Positions 11,467 to 27,368 are shown, counted from the first letter of the stretch. The stretch: DNA of 64,000 nucleotides from Norana najaformis (GCA_964023275.1 OZ029916.1:34679727-34743726); one strand, 5' to 3'. Notes: generated from the letters alone by a model not told the origin. Numbers and translations are program-made.

Positions 11467-11660
11467 GTAGTACGAAGAAGAAGAGCAGTCCTTTGACCTA
11501 GTCCTGAAGTTTTCGCAACTTGATTTTTCCCAATCTCGGTGTATGATTCCGGGAGACCAGCCCTTTTCCTCGCCGCCTGATATTCCCACTAACAGCGTAC
11601 TATCAGTGTACTTATTATAGCTGAGTTGGCTAGGGGTGTAAGTGTAGCGGAAATCTCGAA
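11467..11660 (-). mobile_element. tRNA-derived SINE copy (3' part)
   Basis: Minus-strand copy of the SINE family seen complete at 37621-37886 and 63275-63560. It shows the terminal aggactgctcttcttcttc signature, the acactgatagtacgctgtta-like central segment and part of the head. It is diverged and lacks a clear B box. Confidence 0.5.
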
Positions 11661-11699
11661 ACGTATTTCTGCACTAGCGGTTTGTGATATTGGAACATT

Positions 11700-11945
11700 C
11701 TAAGTTACGAGGATTGTCATAAATCGTAATCGTAATCCCGAGATTTCTACAGCGCCGAACGAAAGCCGCGCCGCGGGGACCAGCTTATTCATGGGAGCAC
11801 AGTCAAAACATAATCGATAGGCAAAAGGGTTCGGTTCCAGAAAAGTAGAAAACAAACAGACCAGCTTTTTCACAGGCAGTGTGTATCAAATTAAATCCGC
11901 AGGAATCTGGCTGTTTGGTAAGTTTAGGTGCCAGGTCAGCTTTTT
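11700..11945 (-). mobile_element. L2-like LINE 3'-end fragment
   Basis: It carries the same minus-strand 3' signature as 6545-6700: ggcgctgtagaaatctcggg followed by attacgattacgatt. The following 100 bases are also similar (caaaagggttcggttccag here, caggaaaggttcggttccag there). Confidence 0.5.
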
Positions 11946-12094
11946 CGACTACACGCATATTCTCCATTATTCATTTATGATGTTTAACTTTTGCGCTAAA
12001 TAACAAGATTACAGACATGCTTACTTATTTGGTACTGACGCGTTTACTAAAAAAATTGCTTGTATGTTTACTGAATCTAACAGGGCACCAGCCG

Positions 12095-12186
12095 AAGCAA
12101 ACCGGAAACGGTCTTTCTCGTTCTATTTCCTCTCTCTTTTGCACAACTCGGGTCTTTTGCGTTGATAGAATAGAAGAAAGTGAACG
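12095..12186 (+). promoter_or_regulatory. RPS27 promoter and 5'-TOP leader
   Basis: An ETS-type site (ccggaaac at 12102-12109) is followed by two pyrimidine runs, ctttctcgttc and tttcctctctctttt (about 12112-12140). This is the layout expected for a ribosomal-protein gene whose mRNA begins with a C inside a terminal oligopyrimidine tract. The start codon follows at 12187. Such TOP leaders place translation under mTOR/LARP1 control in animals; that part is family knowledge. Confidence 0.6.
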
Positions 12187-15177
<2,991 letters not shown>

Positions 15178-15984
15178 ACATGTGTTGGATACAAGTGTGG
15201 TCAGAGTGGCAGGAACTTAACTGAGAATAAACTTGCTGTTTTGGTTTTTCCAAGACTATTGTTGCTGTCAAATAAAACTTCAGTGTCAACACACATTGTT
15301 CTGAACAGTGATTTTCTTTTGTTGCTGAAAAACTTATGATTTAAAACTTGCTGATCACAACTGGAAGATGGTTTACATTTTATAAAAAGGGAAACCATTG
15401 TACAAGGCTATATGTTTACAACCTCATAGCGGAGATGTTTTTCAGGTTTTGGCTTCTTTGTTAGATTTAAAATCTCAGTTTTTCAGCCATAATTAATCAG
15501 TCTGAAAAAGTTTTCAAAATTTACAAAATGGTGGTGGATTTAAAGCATGTGTTGAACTGCAGTTTTACTAGGTTACACCATGTTGTGAAAAAAGTACTTG
15601 ATTACAGATTTTGTAAGAATCCTGTTTGAGGGCACTGCAAAGTTTGTTAGTGTTTTGCTCCACAGAAGTGTACATGTAACTGCAAAATGTTTTGTTATTT
15701 GTGATATTTAAATTGAGCATTTTTAAAGAACAGGTTAAATTTTTAAGGTTCCAGGGCTCGATTAAGACTGTTAAGTGATAGAAGCCGCTCTAGGCTGCCA
15801 GCTTCCCAACACATTACACTCTTTCAAATGAAGTCAAGCAGATTCATTTCTTTCCAGGGCCATGTTAATACAGTACTAAAAAGCTAATAAGTTGATAACC
15901 ACAACAGTTGTTACTGGGTACTGCAAAATATGCAGTCTGCATGAAGCTATAGTCAAACACAAAATTGTAGATAGATTACAATGT

Positions 15985-17070
15985 TAACAATTCCTGTTGG
16001 GGGTCGTCCATAAAGGACGTCCACAACAATGACCTGTGTCAGCTTATGTTATGTATGAACTACAATGTCGTCTATCCTGATCTCTTCACCGCAGCGCAAG
16101 GTGTTCTGGTCCCTCCATGCCATACTTCCGCGTGATGGTTTCGCCATTGTTGGCCTTCCACCTTGGAACTGACTTCCGTGCAAAGTGAGATTACTCTCAC
16201 TCTTTCTCTGCCCCTATTTTGCCAATGATTGAGTCCATTCAGTGGCGCAGCTAGCCTTCCGAGGTCCCTCGTGCAAACTGAACTTTGACTATTTTGGGGA
16301 CTTGGCGCATTGCACAACATGTACAGTCTTTCGCTACACCTTCGAGTCCATTCTGATTTAAACCTCTCATACACTTATGGTCCTTGTTGTTGGGAGCACA
16401 CGGAGTACTTTGCTGGAAGAGGTGCTATATAAATGTGAATTGGTTTTGGACCCGTCCCTACCTGTTGTCCGCATTTAATATCCCACCCCTTCGCGCACGC
16501 GCGAATTCCAACTAAATACTAACCTCTACATTAGACTACTCCTTGATCTTGCAGGGCTAACTGTTCTATGGGGTGGGTACTTTAAATACTTCTGACGCGT
16601 ATTTTGTCTCGAGTGCTTGCGTGGGAAACGACTTTCCTGCGTTGTAATGAGTGAGCGAGTTTTTGAAAATTCCACGACTGAGCCGTACAGGGAGGCGTGT
16701 CTAAGCATCGTACAGTAATCGTAAACTCCAAATTTCTAAAGCGCTACTTTGAAGCTAATAGCAGTGCACCAGCTTATTCACGAGCGCTGCGAAGCGTCAA
16801 GTCAGTGGGGTTGTCCAGAATACGAGAGAAGGAGAGAGGAGCTGTTAGGGTGGGTTGTGTTTAAGCTGAGAGAAATGGGAGGGCAGCGGATTGCATGGGT
16901 CAGGATAGGATTTCTTGAAAAGGTGAGACTTGTCTGCTGACAGTTTACAGAAATATTACCGGTAAATGTAACTACGCGTTTTTATAGCGAGTGTGGTCTC
17001 GACCATGCTCATTTTTCAATGAATTAATGGGGTGGGATCCCTTCACCCCCGCTGCCCGTTTGAACTAGGA
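15985..17070. other. RPS27-NDUFS5 intergenic: MITE end and LINE/SINE fragments
   Basis: A solitary MITE terminus (gggggtcgtccataaaggac, about 16000-16021) lies here. From 16715 to 16800 a minus-oriented LINE 3' tail occurs (taatcgtaaactccaaattt). From 16850 to 17070 a longer member of the repeat family also present at 57960-58030 follows (gagagaaatggga, ggattg-atggg, caagatttcttgaaaa). No gene was recognised. Confidence 0.45.
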
Positions 17071-17185
17071 ATAAAGCGCAAAGATTTTGTAAGAGTGGTC
17101 TGTCATGTGCTAAGTTTAAAGTTTGTGTGTGTTACAAATGTCTTTGATAGATTCTTGCGCTTAGAAACTGTAATGATTCAAGTAA

Positions 17186-17252
17186 GCCTAAATGTAACTG
17201 TGCATTAGACACCGGCATATCAAAAGTTACTATTTATTATTGTTATTATTAA
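17186..17252 (+). mobile_element. LINE 3' tail with ATT microsatellite
   Basis: Short copy of the LINE tail seen at 7430-7510: gcattagacaccggcatatc followed by tattattgttattatt. Only the last 60 or so bases remain. Confidence 0.5.
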
Positions 17253-18161
17253 ACGTACACGTTCTTCTACTGATGTGAATAAACCGTTTGTTTAATTATA
17301 ATTACGAAAGTCAAAGACTTGTAAAGATTTGATTCAAGTAAGCTCGGATAAAGTGTGTATCTATATGATGCAATCTGTTATTTTTTCAATTCACAGTGCG
17401 TTTTTACGATCGAAATATAATGGTGCTAAATAAAAAGACGTCATTAGATAAAATGTAGAATCTACCTAGTGTGTAAAGTTTGGCTCATAGCGACATCTGC
17501 TGTTTAAAACATTCAAGGTGACTATACTGCTGCTGTTTTTCTTAAGAGGTGGAGTGTAAATCAAGCCTTTCTTCTTCACTGAAAGTACATTAATGATGCA
17601 GATTGCAACATGTTTTAATTCTCTTCCTGTGAAATGACGAGTTTTTCTTGTTACATAGCTGTGATCCTGACAGCAGTCTTGTGAAAGCCTTCTCGTGGAT
17701 ATTTCCTAATGGTGCTATATAAATTGTTTTGAATGAGTGTTAAATTTCTTACGAGCTCAAGATGTGGTTGCCATAATGCTTCTTTGTGAAGTCCCAGTCA
17801 CCTGTAGAGTAATATAATGGACGATTTCACGCAGCCATAGTGTCTATACAAGTCCTGCACTTTATAAAATACATGCAGACAGTGGTGCTTACAGAAATTT
17901 TTTGCGCAAATATATTTTTGTCGATGGTACCTAAGCACTGCTGTATTTATTTTAACAACCAATCAAATTCCAGTTGAGTATTATGAAGACCAAATTATCT
18001 TAAATAGATCTAGCCATTTTGTGATTCATGAATTTTGATTGTTTATTTTTTAAAAATCAGTTGGCCCTTTGCTACATTTCAGTTTATATTGAAAGTGGTA
18101 TGGCAGTAATTATAGTAGTGATTTATTATTAATAATATTACTAGTTATTAACTTGTAGAGG

Positions 18162-19632
18162 ATGTCTACCACACAGGCGCCAACACCAGATGGAACACCT
18201 AAAAATGAAGTTTTGGGTCGGCTGCCCGTTTTTGAGAGCCCTTACACTCGGTTGACTGAGCACTGGTTTACCTGGCAGGGTGGACCTTGTGCTGATGCTG
18301 AGATGGACTTTACACTGTGTGCAGCTAGAGTTGGAACAAAGCTTGTAGAGAAGGAATGCAAAAAGTACCATGATGACTTCATCGAATGTGCCTATCGCAT
18401 AAAGACGGTATTTTATTTGTCTATAATGGAATATTTGGGTTTAGAACTGAACTTTATCGTTATTTGACCAGCAGTAGAAAAGTAAAGTGTAAGCTCAGCA
18501 TGATGGAATTTACAATTATTGCTTCAGAAGTTTCTGCTAAGATGTTTTAAAATGGTGGGGCACAGTAGCCGATTTTTTAGAGCTCTAAGCTTGTAATGAA
18601 CAGAGTATGAGTTAGAGCTTCCCCTGAGAGGCTTACTGTGTAGGGACCTTGAGCAAGTCCTTCAACTGCAGTTGCTCAGCGCCGTTGATGTTCTTTCGTA
18701 TGGTCTTGTTGAGCGAACCCTTGACAGCCTAGGCTTCAAAGGCCATGAAAATAAAAATCCCCATATAACATAAAAAATATAAAAATCTATATCCAATATC
18801 TTATGTATATATATATATATATTATATATATATATATGAGTGTAAGTAAACATGTATATGCTGCTATACATATACAAGTTTTTGGGGGCCTAGTAGCCAA
18901 TTGGCTAGAACACTTGGGTTTTAATGCGGAGAGTATGGGTTCAAGCCTCCCCTGAGGTGGTTACTATGTAGGAACCTTAAGCAGGTCCTTCATTCACAAT
19001 TGCTCAGTGCCATTGAATGATGCTGAGTCATCAGAAAGTGGTACCTAATAAATGCAGAAACAGTCATAAAATTGGTGCTGAAGATGCAAAAAATCACTTA
19101 AGATATTTTAAAACTTGTGTGCCATATTTATGCATTTGTAAATTATGTGCTAAAAACAGCAGAGTCACAGTTACTTGCAAAGTGGGCCTTTATGGACCTG
19201 CCACCCTGCACAGTTATCCTTTTGAAAATTACACATATTTGTTGCCAAACATCATTCCACAGAGAACTGTTTGAGGAGTTGGGCAAGTAAAGTGTCCCAT
19301 TTCCCACAGTTGGACATAGGGGAGGTGCTCATTTTCCTTTTTCAGGTTCTTGAGCCTTCTTCGGATGAATGCCCTGGACATAGGGATAATTCATTGCAGG
19401 ACATGCCGATTTCATCCCAGCTTGTGTCAGTACCAAATTATACAGCTTGGTAACAGTAACTGTGCTAACTTAACAGGTAATAATTTGTTCAGAATTTGGA
19501 TTGATTTAAAGATGTTTATTTTGACAGTTGAAACGCTACAAGTCAATGCAAGATGAACGTGAACGTCAGGGCAAGGCCTTCGTTCAAGCTCCTCCTCCTG
19601 ACAGCATTCGGGTTTGGAAGAAGCAGATGTAA
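18162..19632 (+). CDS. NDUFS5: NADH dehydrogenase iron-sulfur protein 5 (NDUFS5), complete
   Basis: Accessory subunit of mitochondrial complex I, located on the intermembrane-space side of the membrane arm. Despite its name it binds no iron-sulfur cluster. Exons 18162-18407 and 19528-19632 join in phase 0 to 116 residues, near the family's ~106. The twin CX9C fold is complete: Cys43-Cys53 and Cys66-Cys76, each with nine intervening residues, in GPCADAEMDFTLC and KECKKYHDDFIEC. These cysteines are oxidised by the Mia40 import pathway, so no cleavable presequence is expected. The C-terminus LKRYKSMQDERERQ ... APPPDSIRVWKKQM matches the family's Lys/Glu-rich tail ending in a PPP motif. An acceptor lies three bases before the ATG, so at least one 5' UTR exon is upstream and unplaced. 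An ataaag-type polyadenylation signal lies near 19889. Confidence 0.93.
18545..18735 (+). mobile_element. tRNA-derived SINE copy in NDUFS5 intron
   Basis: Related to the copies at 18880-19085 and 63560-63720: ggggcacagtagccgatttt, then agagcttcccctgag, tactgtgtagggaccttgag and aagtccttcaactgcag. The head has a decayed tRNA A/B-box layout. Confidence 0.55.
18803..18840. repeat. TA dinucleotide repeat
   Basis: Runs of alternating TA with one central TT interruption, between two SINE copies in the NDUFS5 intron. Confidence 0.85.
18880..19085 (+). mobile_element. tRNA-derived SINE copy, best head of this family
   Basis: The head reads tagccaattggctagaac (A-box-like) and about 35 bases later gggttcaagcc (B box), the internal promoter spacing of tRNA-derived SINEs. 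The body has ttactatgtaggaacctta, aggtccttcattcacaattg and a tail rich in aaatgcagaaa. Confidence 0.65.
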
Positions 19633-19639
19633 AACTTTG

Positions 19640-20350
19640 GCACGTTGAACTGTGTCCCCGACATGCACTGGAGTACGCAGACCAATGTGAAAGAACTTTG
19701 ATGTGTGGGTTATTATGTTAGTTTTACCATCCAGAAGGTTTTGCCAAAAATATTAAAATAAAAAAAACTAAGTTTTGTTTTAGAGCTTACTACTTCACAG
19801 GTTCACAGTTGTGATGAAAACGTGTTTCTTGGTTGGAAATTGTGTTGAGTGGCAGTTTTATGTTATAGATTGCTTCAGATTTGCAGTAAATAAAGAATTT
19901 CTCACAGATATGATAAATTCACAATACATATCTGAACACTAGCATACTAATTTGGTAGATATTGATATTGCTCAGACACCATGTTCATGAAAGCATGCCT
20001 ACTACTGTGCTTGACTTGACTTGACGTGCATGAGTGTATGCTGTTCAGCTTAAGTTGCACCCGTTTAGATTGATCAGTTAGATAACCACATACCACGCTT
20101 TTTAAGGAGATTTTTATATGAACGTCACATATGTATGTACATATCTGAAAATTTGTATAAGAACCTTTCAAGAACCTTTCTAACACTGGGTGCATGCATA
20201 CATACATACATAACATACATACATACGTACGTGTATGTACATGACATAAGACGTAGGCCTATTGTAAATCGGGAATTCTCTCATGTTTACTTTATGGGAC
20301 ATGTTGAAGATGCTTATAAATTGCTTTTCTTGGGTTCTTGAGCCTGCACA
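19640..20350. other. NDUFS5 3' flank with TACA microsatellite
   Basis: 3' UTR and flank of NDUFS5. A tetranucleotide repeat of the catacatacata type lies at about 20193-20232. No other gene is seen. Confidence 0.6.
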
Positions 20351-23300
20351 GGACAAATCCCAAAGCCTTAGACTTGTACAAAACTATTAGTTCATTGAGG
20401 AAATTGTTTTATACTTCTCAGCTGTCTGTACCTACTGCTTATTTAGCGACAAAGGCTTTAACTTGCTATTAAGTTCCCATAATGCAGTGTGTGTGAAAAT
20501 TTTGCCCTATGCCACTCGTTACACGTATTGAGCCACTCAGATTAAACTTGAGACCGCAAGACGGCTTTTGGCAAACAAAACACTTGACATACAAAGTTTG
20601 TTTTGTCGAGGATATAGTTGATTGGAGTGGAGCTCACAACTAAACAGGGTCTAAACTGAAACAGCATACTTCGGTCATTTTTGTGGATTTAGACTAGGCC
20701 TCATTCCAGTTAGATTGCTCTGACATTATCTCCATTTGTCTGTAATTCTGATCAACCAACAAGGGTTTTATAATATATTGGGATTAAATTAAATGATTAA
20801 ATTGGCATTGAGAGCTGGCGAAGAAGATGAGCAGTTGCACTGAGTTCCCTCCGAAATTCTTACGAGCAATTAAAGGCAGCGCTGACCTTGTCACCCTGTC
20901 TGCTTAACGTGTTTTGCTCCAAAGCCGATCTTGACCGATTCTTTTTTATAAACTTTTGTCTAAATTAACAAGTCCTCATGACATTTGGGGCGGTAAAAAA
21001 AGAAGAAGTTTCCGATTACGATACTAAGTGCACTTAAGTCCTACAACTGCGCTAGAAGAAACTTGCACGAATAAACGCCTGCGTGGCTTTCCATAGACCA
21101 AAGCAGGACAAACAGGTACTTATTTACGGCCCGGTCGATTTATCTATAGTTCATCATGACGCCCGCCAGCCGTTGAACAACTGTTGCCCGCCCGGTTTAT
21201 ACGGATATTTTTTCAGGCGTCGATAGGAAACTGTGAAATAGTCTCGAAACGAAACGACACGGATTATTACAAATCGACGCACCCTGAAAACGGGGAATCA
21301 CGGGAAGGCGTCGTTATGAAGACCCTTGTTTCTTTGGGCGGACATTAATTATGAGCCGAAAGACCGTGGATGTAAATTGGAGGTAGGCTAGTAGGATTAA
21401 ATCTCTCGTACGCCTTGTATAGTATGGATCCGTTACACAGCTTCTTATAATATTTCCGTCTTGCTGGGCTGGTTGGCAAATTGGTCGAGCGTAGTCAAGG
21501 CGGAAAAGGTCGTGTATCTTAGGACGGGATGGGCGAAGGAAGTGGAGTAAAAATGACAGCGGTTAAACGCAACAGCGAGACCATCAGCTGTGCGCGATAT
21601 GTGCCGACAACGCTTGCAAAGTTCTGTTCCATAGTGCGGCACTTTAAGGCTCTGTTTAGGCGCGGCATATATGCTGTAATGTAAATGCTGTAATGTAAGC
21701 AACAATGTGTGTAGCGTCATTTTTGAACGCTGACATTGCATTTAAAATTACATTTCATTATATTAAAAATGAAAGAACTAGCTTTGATGTTTACTTTTGG
21801 AGGAAGATAATTCTGATGCAGTTTAGTATAATCTTAGACAGTGTCAGTTTCAAAACTGGTTGTGATCATGATTAGGTTCCCTCATTACCACTATGTGTGG
21901 TTAAGGTCTTATTGTCAATCATTTCAGTTGTATATTGTGTTGAATTGTGAATTAGGAGGACTTGAGTTGACAGATGCACGGTGCCATACATTTTGGCAGC
22001 CAGTACAAAATCATAACTGATGGGTTTCATCTTGATGGGCAATATTCATTTCAGTATGCATAGGGCTAATAATGCCTTAATCAGCCTCGTAAATTAGCTG
22101 TTATGCGTATATGATATTTCTTGAGAAACGGCCACTCCATAAGTGGTTCCCATAACAAGAAGCACAGCTTCATCAAAATTAGTCGTGAGTATCGAATAAC
22201 GCTTACATGATTTCTTAATTTTATTGATACCAACCGCAGTATTTCAAAAATCTTTGTGTTACTCTGCGATTTCCTCATTTATTAACACCAATCAATGTAG
22301 TTTAAAAATGTGTGTTAGTCTGTTCCTTGTGATTATTCATTGGAAGTCCTTCCAGTATCATGCAGAGCTGTAATTTCAGTCACACTCTGGGGTTACCATG
22401 TTGTTTATAAGTAGGTCAATCGCAAGCTGCCGTTTCCCGAGAATTACCGCTTATATTTATATAGCTCCAGTGTAAATTGGGAGACAACAGTCAAAGTGTA
22501 AAGCAAATAACACATTGAGGAATTGTTGACAGTTGCTGCACAGGAACGTTCTCAGGGAATCCTGAACCTGCAATGCTCATCTGCAATACGTTTTTTGTCT
22601 GGTCCTGTATCAGTTTCCTCTCTTGCTACTTAAATATTTGCTTGTTCCTGTGCATGATATTTTGATTCTAAAGGAAAAATTTTGCTGGAACAGTGCTGAC
22701 TTGAAATGTTGGCTACAGGTCCATTATAGGTCCATTTGCACTGCATTAGATTAAGTTGAACCGTACCGAACAGTTTCCTTGGTGTGTCCCTGTGTAAATG
22801 CATTACATTACAGTAACTGAAATGTAAAGCATTTGCTCTGTAAATGCAGTCAAAGGTGTGTATGATGTAATTGTAAGTGAGCATTTGTATAGCGCCTTAT
22901 AAGAACCTCAGGGATCTGTGGGTGTGCATGTTTGAGTATTTCAGGAGACGTGGTCACAACTCTTGTCCTGTCTTTAGCCATTTTTGCTTTGATATATCCT
23001 TAGTGGGAGGTGAATGTGGATGAGCAATATCCTCTGCCACTTGGGTCATTAGTTGGGTCGTTTCCAAGAAGTCTAAATAATAAATGAACACGCACAGACT
23101 AATGATGACCACTTTACAGGTTCATCTCCAATGGACACTTCAGTGGAGAATCTTAGAAAGGAGCATATTATACATGGCCGTTGCTTATACTTCCAAGTTA
23201 CTAACCTTGTAGTGCCCTTTGCTGCGTGAGTAAGAGTGTTACACTGGCCTGTGTAGCCTATGTTGGCCTTTGGATCTTGACTTAAAATTCATTTCTGTCG

Positions 23301-23690
23301 GGACTTATTTCCTTGATAGACTGCCGTTCAGTGTTTTCTGGGATTTTCCTGTTGGCTTTTGACTGGACTCAGTCTGGAATTTTGCTTAGGAGCAAATATC
23401 ATCTTAGCATTATTACATTGGGACTATGGAAGTTCGTGAATTATTAGTATATGCCAAATTGACTCTGTGCAGGAGTAGGCCAGTTTGCATACCGATCATG
23501 ATTTCATTTAAGAGATTTGTATCTTATGCTAGCAGGGTCTGGACATGGGGCCTAAAATGCCATTGCACCCATTCCAACGGGCAGTATTGGTGAAGGATCT
23601 CACCAGATAAATTCATGGAAAAATCTGTGCAAAAATCTTACAGTTGCTTTAGAAAATTAAAAACGTTACACATACATTTATACATACATA
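20351..23690. other. Intergenic, no gene recognised
   Basis: No recognisable exon. A patch at about 20860-21480 is richer in CpG than its surroundings, and a 98-codon minus-strand open frame (21445-21741) resembles no family I know. Near 23560-23610 a short fragment (attccaacgggcagtattgg) belongs to the repeat family of 31855-31972. Several segments carry the generic LINE/SINE tail pattern 'gtgctatataa'. Confidence 0.4.
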
Positions 23691-23764
23691 TAGCGTTAAG
23701 CTTACCCTTCGTCAAAATAGTCATTGAAAGCACAATCCACATTAAGAAGAATTATATGACATCA

Positions 23765-24650
23765 GTTTTTAGTTAGATTTTGAGAACTTATTAATCAAGT
23801 GAGTCTTAACACAAGATTTTAAACAGGATTGCACATTGGCTAGTCGGGCTTTTTGTGGTTGATGCTTCCAAACACGAGAAGCACAGCAGAGAGATGATAG
23901 ATAGTTCAGATGATAGCTAAAGGCACATGATCCTACAATTGTTCTAAACTTAGGTTCTTGCAAAAAACCGGAATCAGATGAACCCAACAGCCTTGAAAGA
24001 TGATATGGAGTTAGCTGTGTAATAAGGACGGAAGGATGGTTGATTTTTGCCTCAGAAAATTCTGAATTTGTTGACATATGGTAGGAACTTTCAATGAATC
24101 CTGTAAAATAATTAAATGCATATTTTGGATTAATATGTACCGGTAGATGTGTACACATTTCGTGTCTGCATAGTATACTGAATAAAATATGTCTTAATTT
24201 AAGAGTGCCAGTAAGAGCAGTCTAAATTGAATTGTGTTATCATACAGAGACTGAAAAGGACTAACATTCAGAGAAGAAGTTACAAGACCTTACGCTGTAC
24301 TAGAAATAGGCGTTCAACCAGTTTAGCTATATTATTAAGATTGGAAATGGGTCTATAATTAGTCAGACAGTCCTTATCTAGATCCGGCTTTTTAATAGAG
24401 GTATCACAAGAGCAGTTTTAAAAGCAGAAGGAAAATGGCTTTTGTAAAGGGAGACTTTAGCCAGATGAGCAATCAGGTTGAAAAACACATTAGAAATGGA
24501 TTTAATAAGAGAAGTTGGAATGAAGTCAAGTTGTGATGACTCAGGTGGAACATTTCCAGTGAGACTGGCAACTTTCTGTACATATGGTACGGAACTCATC
24601 ACCAGCATGTCAGATTTCAGGAAACAGTTTTGTCCTATTTAGATCTGTGC
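23765..24650 (-). mobile_element. L2/CR1-like LINE fragment, reverse transcriptase
   Basis: Minus-strand translation of 24640-24250 reads through an RT start with PPESSQLDFIPTSLIKS, LIAHLAKVSLYKSHFPSAFK and ALVIPLLKSRI, then a frame change and LTNYRPISNLNNIAKLVER, the classic RT block of L2/CR1-type elements. 24158-23769 encodes a C-terminal piece (YHLSRLLGSSDSGFLQEPKF) like that at 55247-55600. The catalytic palm between the two pieces is missing, so the copy is internally deleted. Confidence 0.8.
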
Positions 24651-25264
24651 TTTGATGTTGTGAGTTTTAAATTAGAAATTTTAGCAGCAAAAATTTCTAA
24701 AGCCTAGACATCACCTTTTGTCCTCATGATCGTTACAGTCATTGCAGGAACCCATTTGAAGAGTGAAGCATTTTCTTTACAATGCACCATTGCTCTCTGG
24801 CAGTTTTGGCAATGTCCAACTGGTTACAGTAGAGTTGTTGTTTAGATGTTACAGTTAGTTTGTTCGACACCTTGCAAGCTGTGTTGCTTTTCTGCTGAGT
24901 TTTCTTCCAGCGACATTCCAGATGACGACCATGCTTGGCCTGCTTTGCTTCATCAGGAAGTCATTTTGTTATTGCTTTGCAGGTATTCTACAACAGGTGC
25001 GAATTGGCAGAACTTTATCCAGCTCCGTCAGAATATCAGTAGATAGTTGCTCTGAAAAGCATCTTCTGTCTGGGCTGGTTCTGAAAACAGTTTTATATTA
25101 ATCAACACCAGCTCAAACTTGATTGTGTTGATATGCTTGATTGGACAACAACTCAGATGGGACATGGCTGGATTGCCCATCTCTCTTTTGATTCGACAAA
25201 TTTTTAACCATGTTTTTGGGTTGTCAGTAGTTAGCCTTTGAGCTAGAAGACCCTTTTATCAGAA

Positions 25265-25350
25265 CCACTTCTTTTTGATGGCACAGTGCCAGATTACTAA
25301 TGCCTTTGCCTTTGAGCTCAGCATCCGGGTTTCGAATCCCGTGCATCATA
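25265..25350 (+). mobile_element. tRNA-like sequence (SINE head or tRNA relic)
   Basis: The stretch contains an A-box-like tggcacagtgcc and a B box ggtttcgaatccc at tRNA-like spacing, ending cgtgcatca. No complete cloverleaf could be folded by eye, so I read it as the head of a SINE or a tRNA pseudogene. Confidence 0.45.
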
Positions 25351-25849
25351 TGAAATTAACAGTTTGCTGTTAGGCCATGGAGTCTGTGTGGAGAGGTTGT
25401 TAAGCTGCTTTGGTCTCTGTTGTGCTTCAGCCAGAAGAACATCCTTACATCATCTAGAGTCTAGGCCATACATCTGAGCATTGATGAAATGAAAGACATG
25501 CAATAAATGGGCAAATACATTACATTACCTTATCTCAGTTTAGTTTATAATACCTTACCTTGCCTATCCTTACTTTACCTACCTTATTTAACTTTATCAT
25601 ACTTTAGTGCTATAGGACTTATGTCTTAATATTTTGGAGCTGAAAAATAAAAAATGTGATTGTGAAAAATGCTTTAAAAATAGGCTAAAAAGCAGTTAAC
25701 GCGTTACAGGCCAAAGTAGCATTGTTTAATGCTAAAAACAATGATTCATGTGTCAAGATCTGCCAATGATTAAAGAGATTAAAAATACTGAAAAATAAGT
25801 GGAAACTTTCCATTTGGTTAAGATGACTGTACTTGCTGTTCAGAGATGT

Positions 25850-25970
25850 GGTGATTCATTCTTCATTCGTTTGTTCATTGGTTCATTCATTTGTTCATTC
25901 ATTCATTCATTTGGTCATTCGTGCAATGATTAGTTTGTTCAATGATTGATTCGTTAATTCACATACCAGA
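25850..25970. repeat. ATTC/GTTC tetranucleotide minisatellite
   Basis: Imperfect tandem units attcattcgtt/tgttcattggttcattcat. No coding relevance. Confidence 0.75.
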
Positions 25971-26340
25971 TCTACTGTGATTCTTTCTAAGTCGTAGAGC
26001 GTGATGATAGTTTTCAATTTTTTATGACATTGGGTGTTTGAAGAGTCACTGACCATTCCGAGTAGATTCCCTTTGCCCCAATGAAAGGCACCATAGTGGG
26101 TTGTCAGGGTGCAGGTGAAGGGAGCAAATCTGTAAAAAGGGCTATGTAAGTATCCAGCTACATGCTTGGATACAATTCATTCCCTGCTGTCTGGTGTTAG
26201 TCGGTTTATTCTGCTTAATCAGGAGTTTAGTGATGCGTGTTGCATCACTGACTGATGCCTTGAACATTATGGTAACGGCGCTATAGAAGCCATTAGATTA
26301 GAGTAGATTAGATTACTCTGAGCTGCTTTTGGGGTATTTC

Positions 26341-26405
26341 TAATTTGCAACTTCTATAGTGCCAATGTCTAATGCACAAGGCATTAACCGATGGTGCACC
26401 AACAT
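26341..26405 (-). mobile_element. LINE 3' tail, minus orientation
   Basis: Reverse complement matches the LINE tail at 7430-7480 (tgcaccatcggttaatgcct, then tgcattagacattggcac). Confidence 0.6.
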
Positions 26406-27284
26406 GTAGTGTGATGAGTCATATATCATCTGTATTTTTGCACTAGAATATGGACATTTGTGCATTATAAGAGTTTTGCAAGTCATTTAGGAGTGCAGAG
26501 ACAGATGAGGTATTTGAAATTAGGCCACAGATGCAGTGATGGGGAAGGTTATGCATCTCGTCCTCTTCACCCTGGGCAACGACCTGCCTAACTCTGCTAC
26601 TGGGATGAATTTTATACCCTTTGACTGTTTTTCTCAATAAAATCCGTGGCTCAGTTCCTTTCCATTTGCCGGTGCTGTCGAGTGAAAGCCCGACCCTCTG
26701 CTGTTCATATAAGATGCCGCTAATTGGAAAGAGTGCTATATAAATATTTAATTGCAGTGCTCAACAGACTTGACTTCTTTGTTTGCTTTTGGGTTGTTTG
26801 ATGTCTTAGTACTTTGAAACATCCTTCATACCTCTGTAATGTAACTCTCAATTTATGTAGCACCTGCAAGGTACGTGTAATGTAACTTGGCATTTATAGG
26901 GCGCATTCTAAGTGCCTGCCTTGCAACCTGCGACATGAGCTCCTTGGCCTCCTTGACCTCCCTCCGCCTCTTTTCCTTAGGCATTTGATAACCATTCGTT
27001 TTAGTTGTGGTTTTCTGTTGTCAGGTTGGGGGTCTCTGATGAGCTTCTCTGGGAATGGTGCTATACAAATTTGCGATTACAATTACAAATTACAATTGCC
27101 TCTTAACCTAAAGACGCTTTCTGCCAGCCTAAATGGTGTTAGTGTTCTTTAAGGAAGACAATTTCATTCACTGGAGAGAGTGATTGAACACCTGGAAAAG
27201 CCTCCATAAGCAGACTGTCACACACATGTAGAACTTGACCAACAACTGTTGTTGATTGAGGCATGTAATATATCACTGATCTTA
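26406..27284. other. Intergenic, no gene recognised
   Basis: Several short segments end in 'gtgctatacaaat', the generic tail of interspersed repeats of this genome. Otherwise nothing is identifiable. Confidence 0.4.
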
Positions 27285-27368
27285 ATAATAATAACAACAA
27301 CAGCAAAAGCAGCAACAACAACAACAGCAACAAGAAGAAGAAGAACAAGAAGAAGAACAACAACGATT
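27285..27368. repeat. AAC/AAG/AGC trinucleotide repeat
   Basis: Compound microsatellite of aat, aac, agc and aag units over about 80 bases. The long Leu/Phe-rich open frame on the opposite strand is an artefact of this repeat. Confidence 0.85.

Noticed and set aside
21445..21741. 98-codon minus-strand open frame in CpG-rich DNA
   Set aside because: No recognisable motif. Long frames are expected by chance in GC-richer patches.
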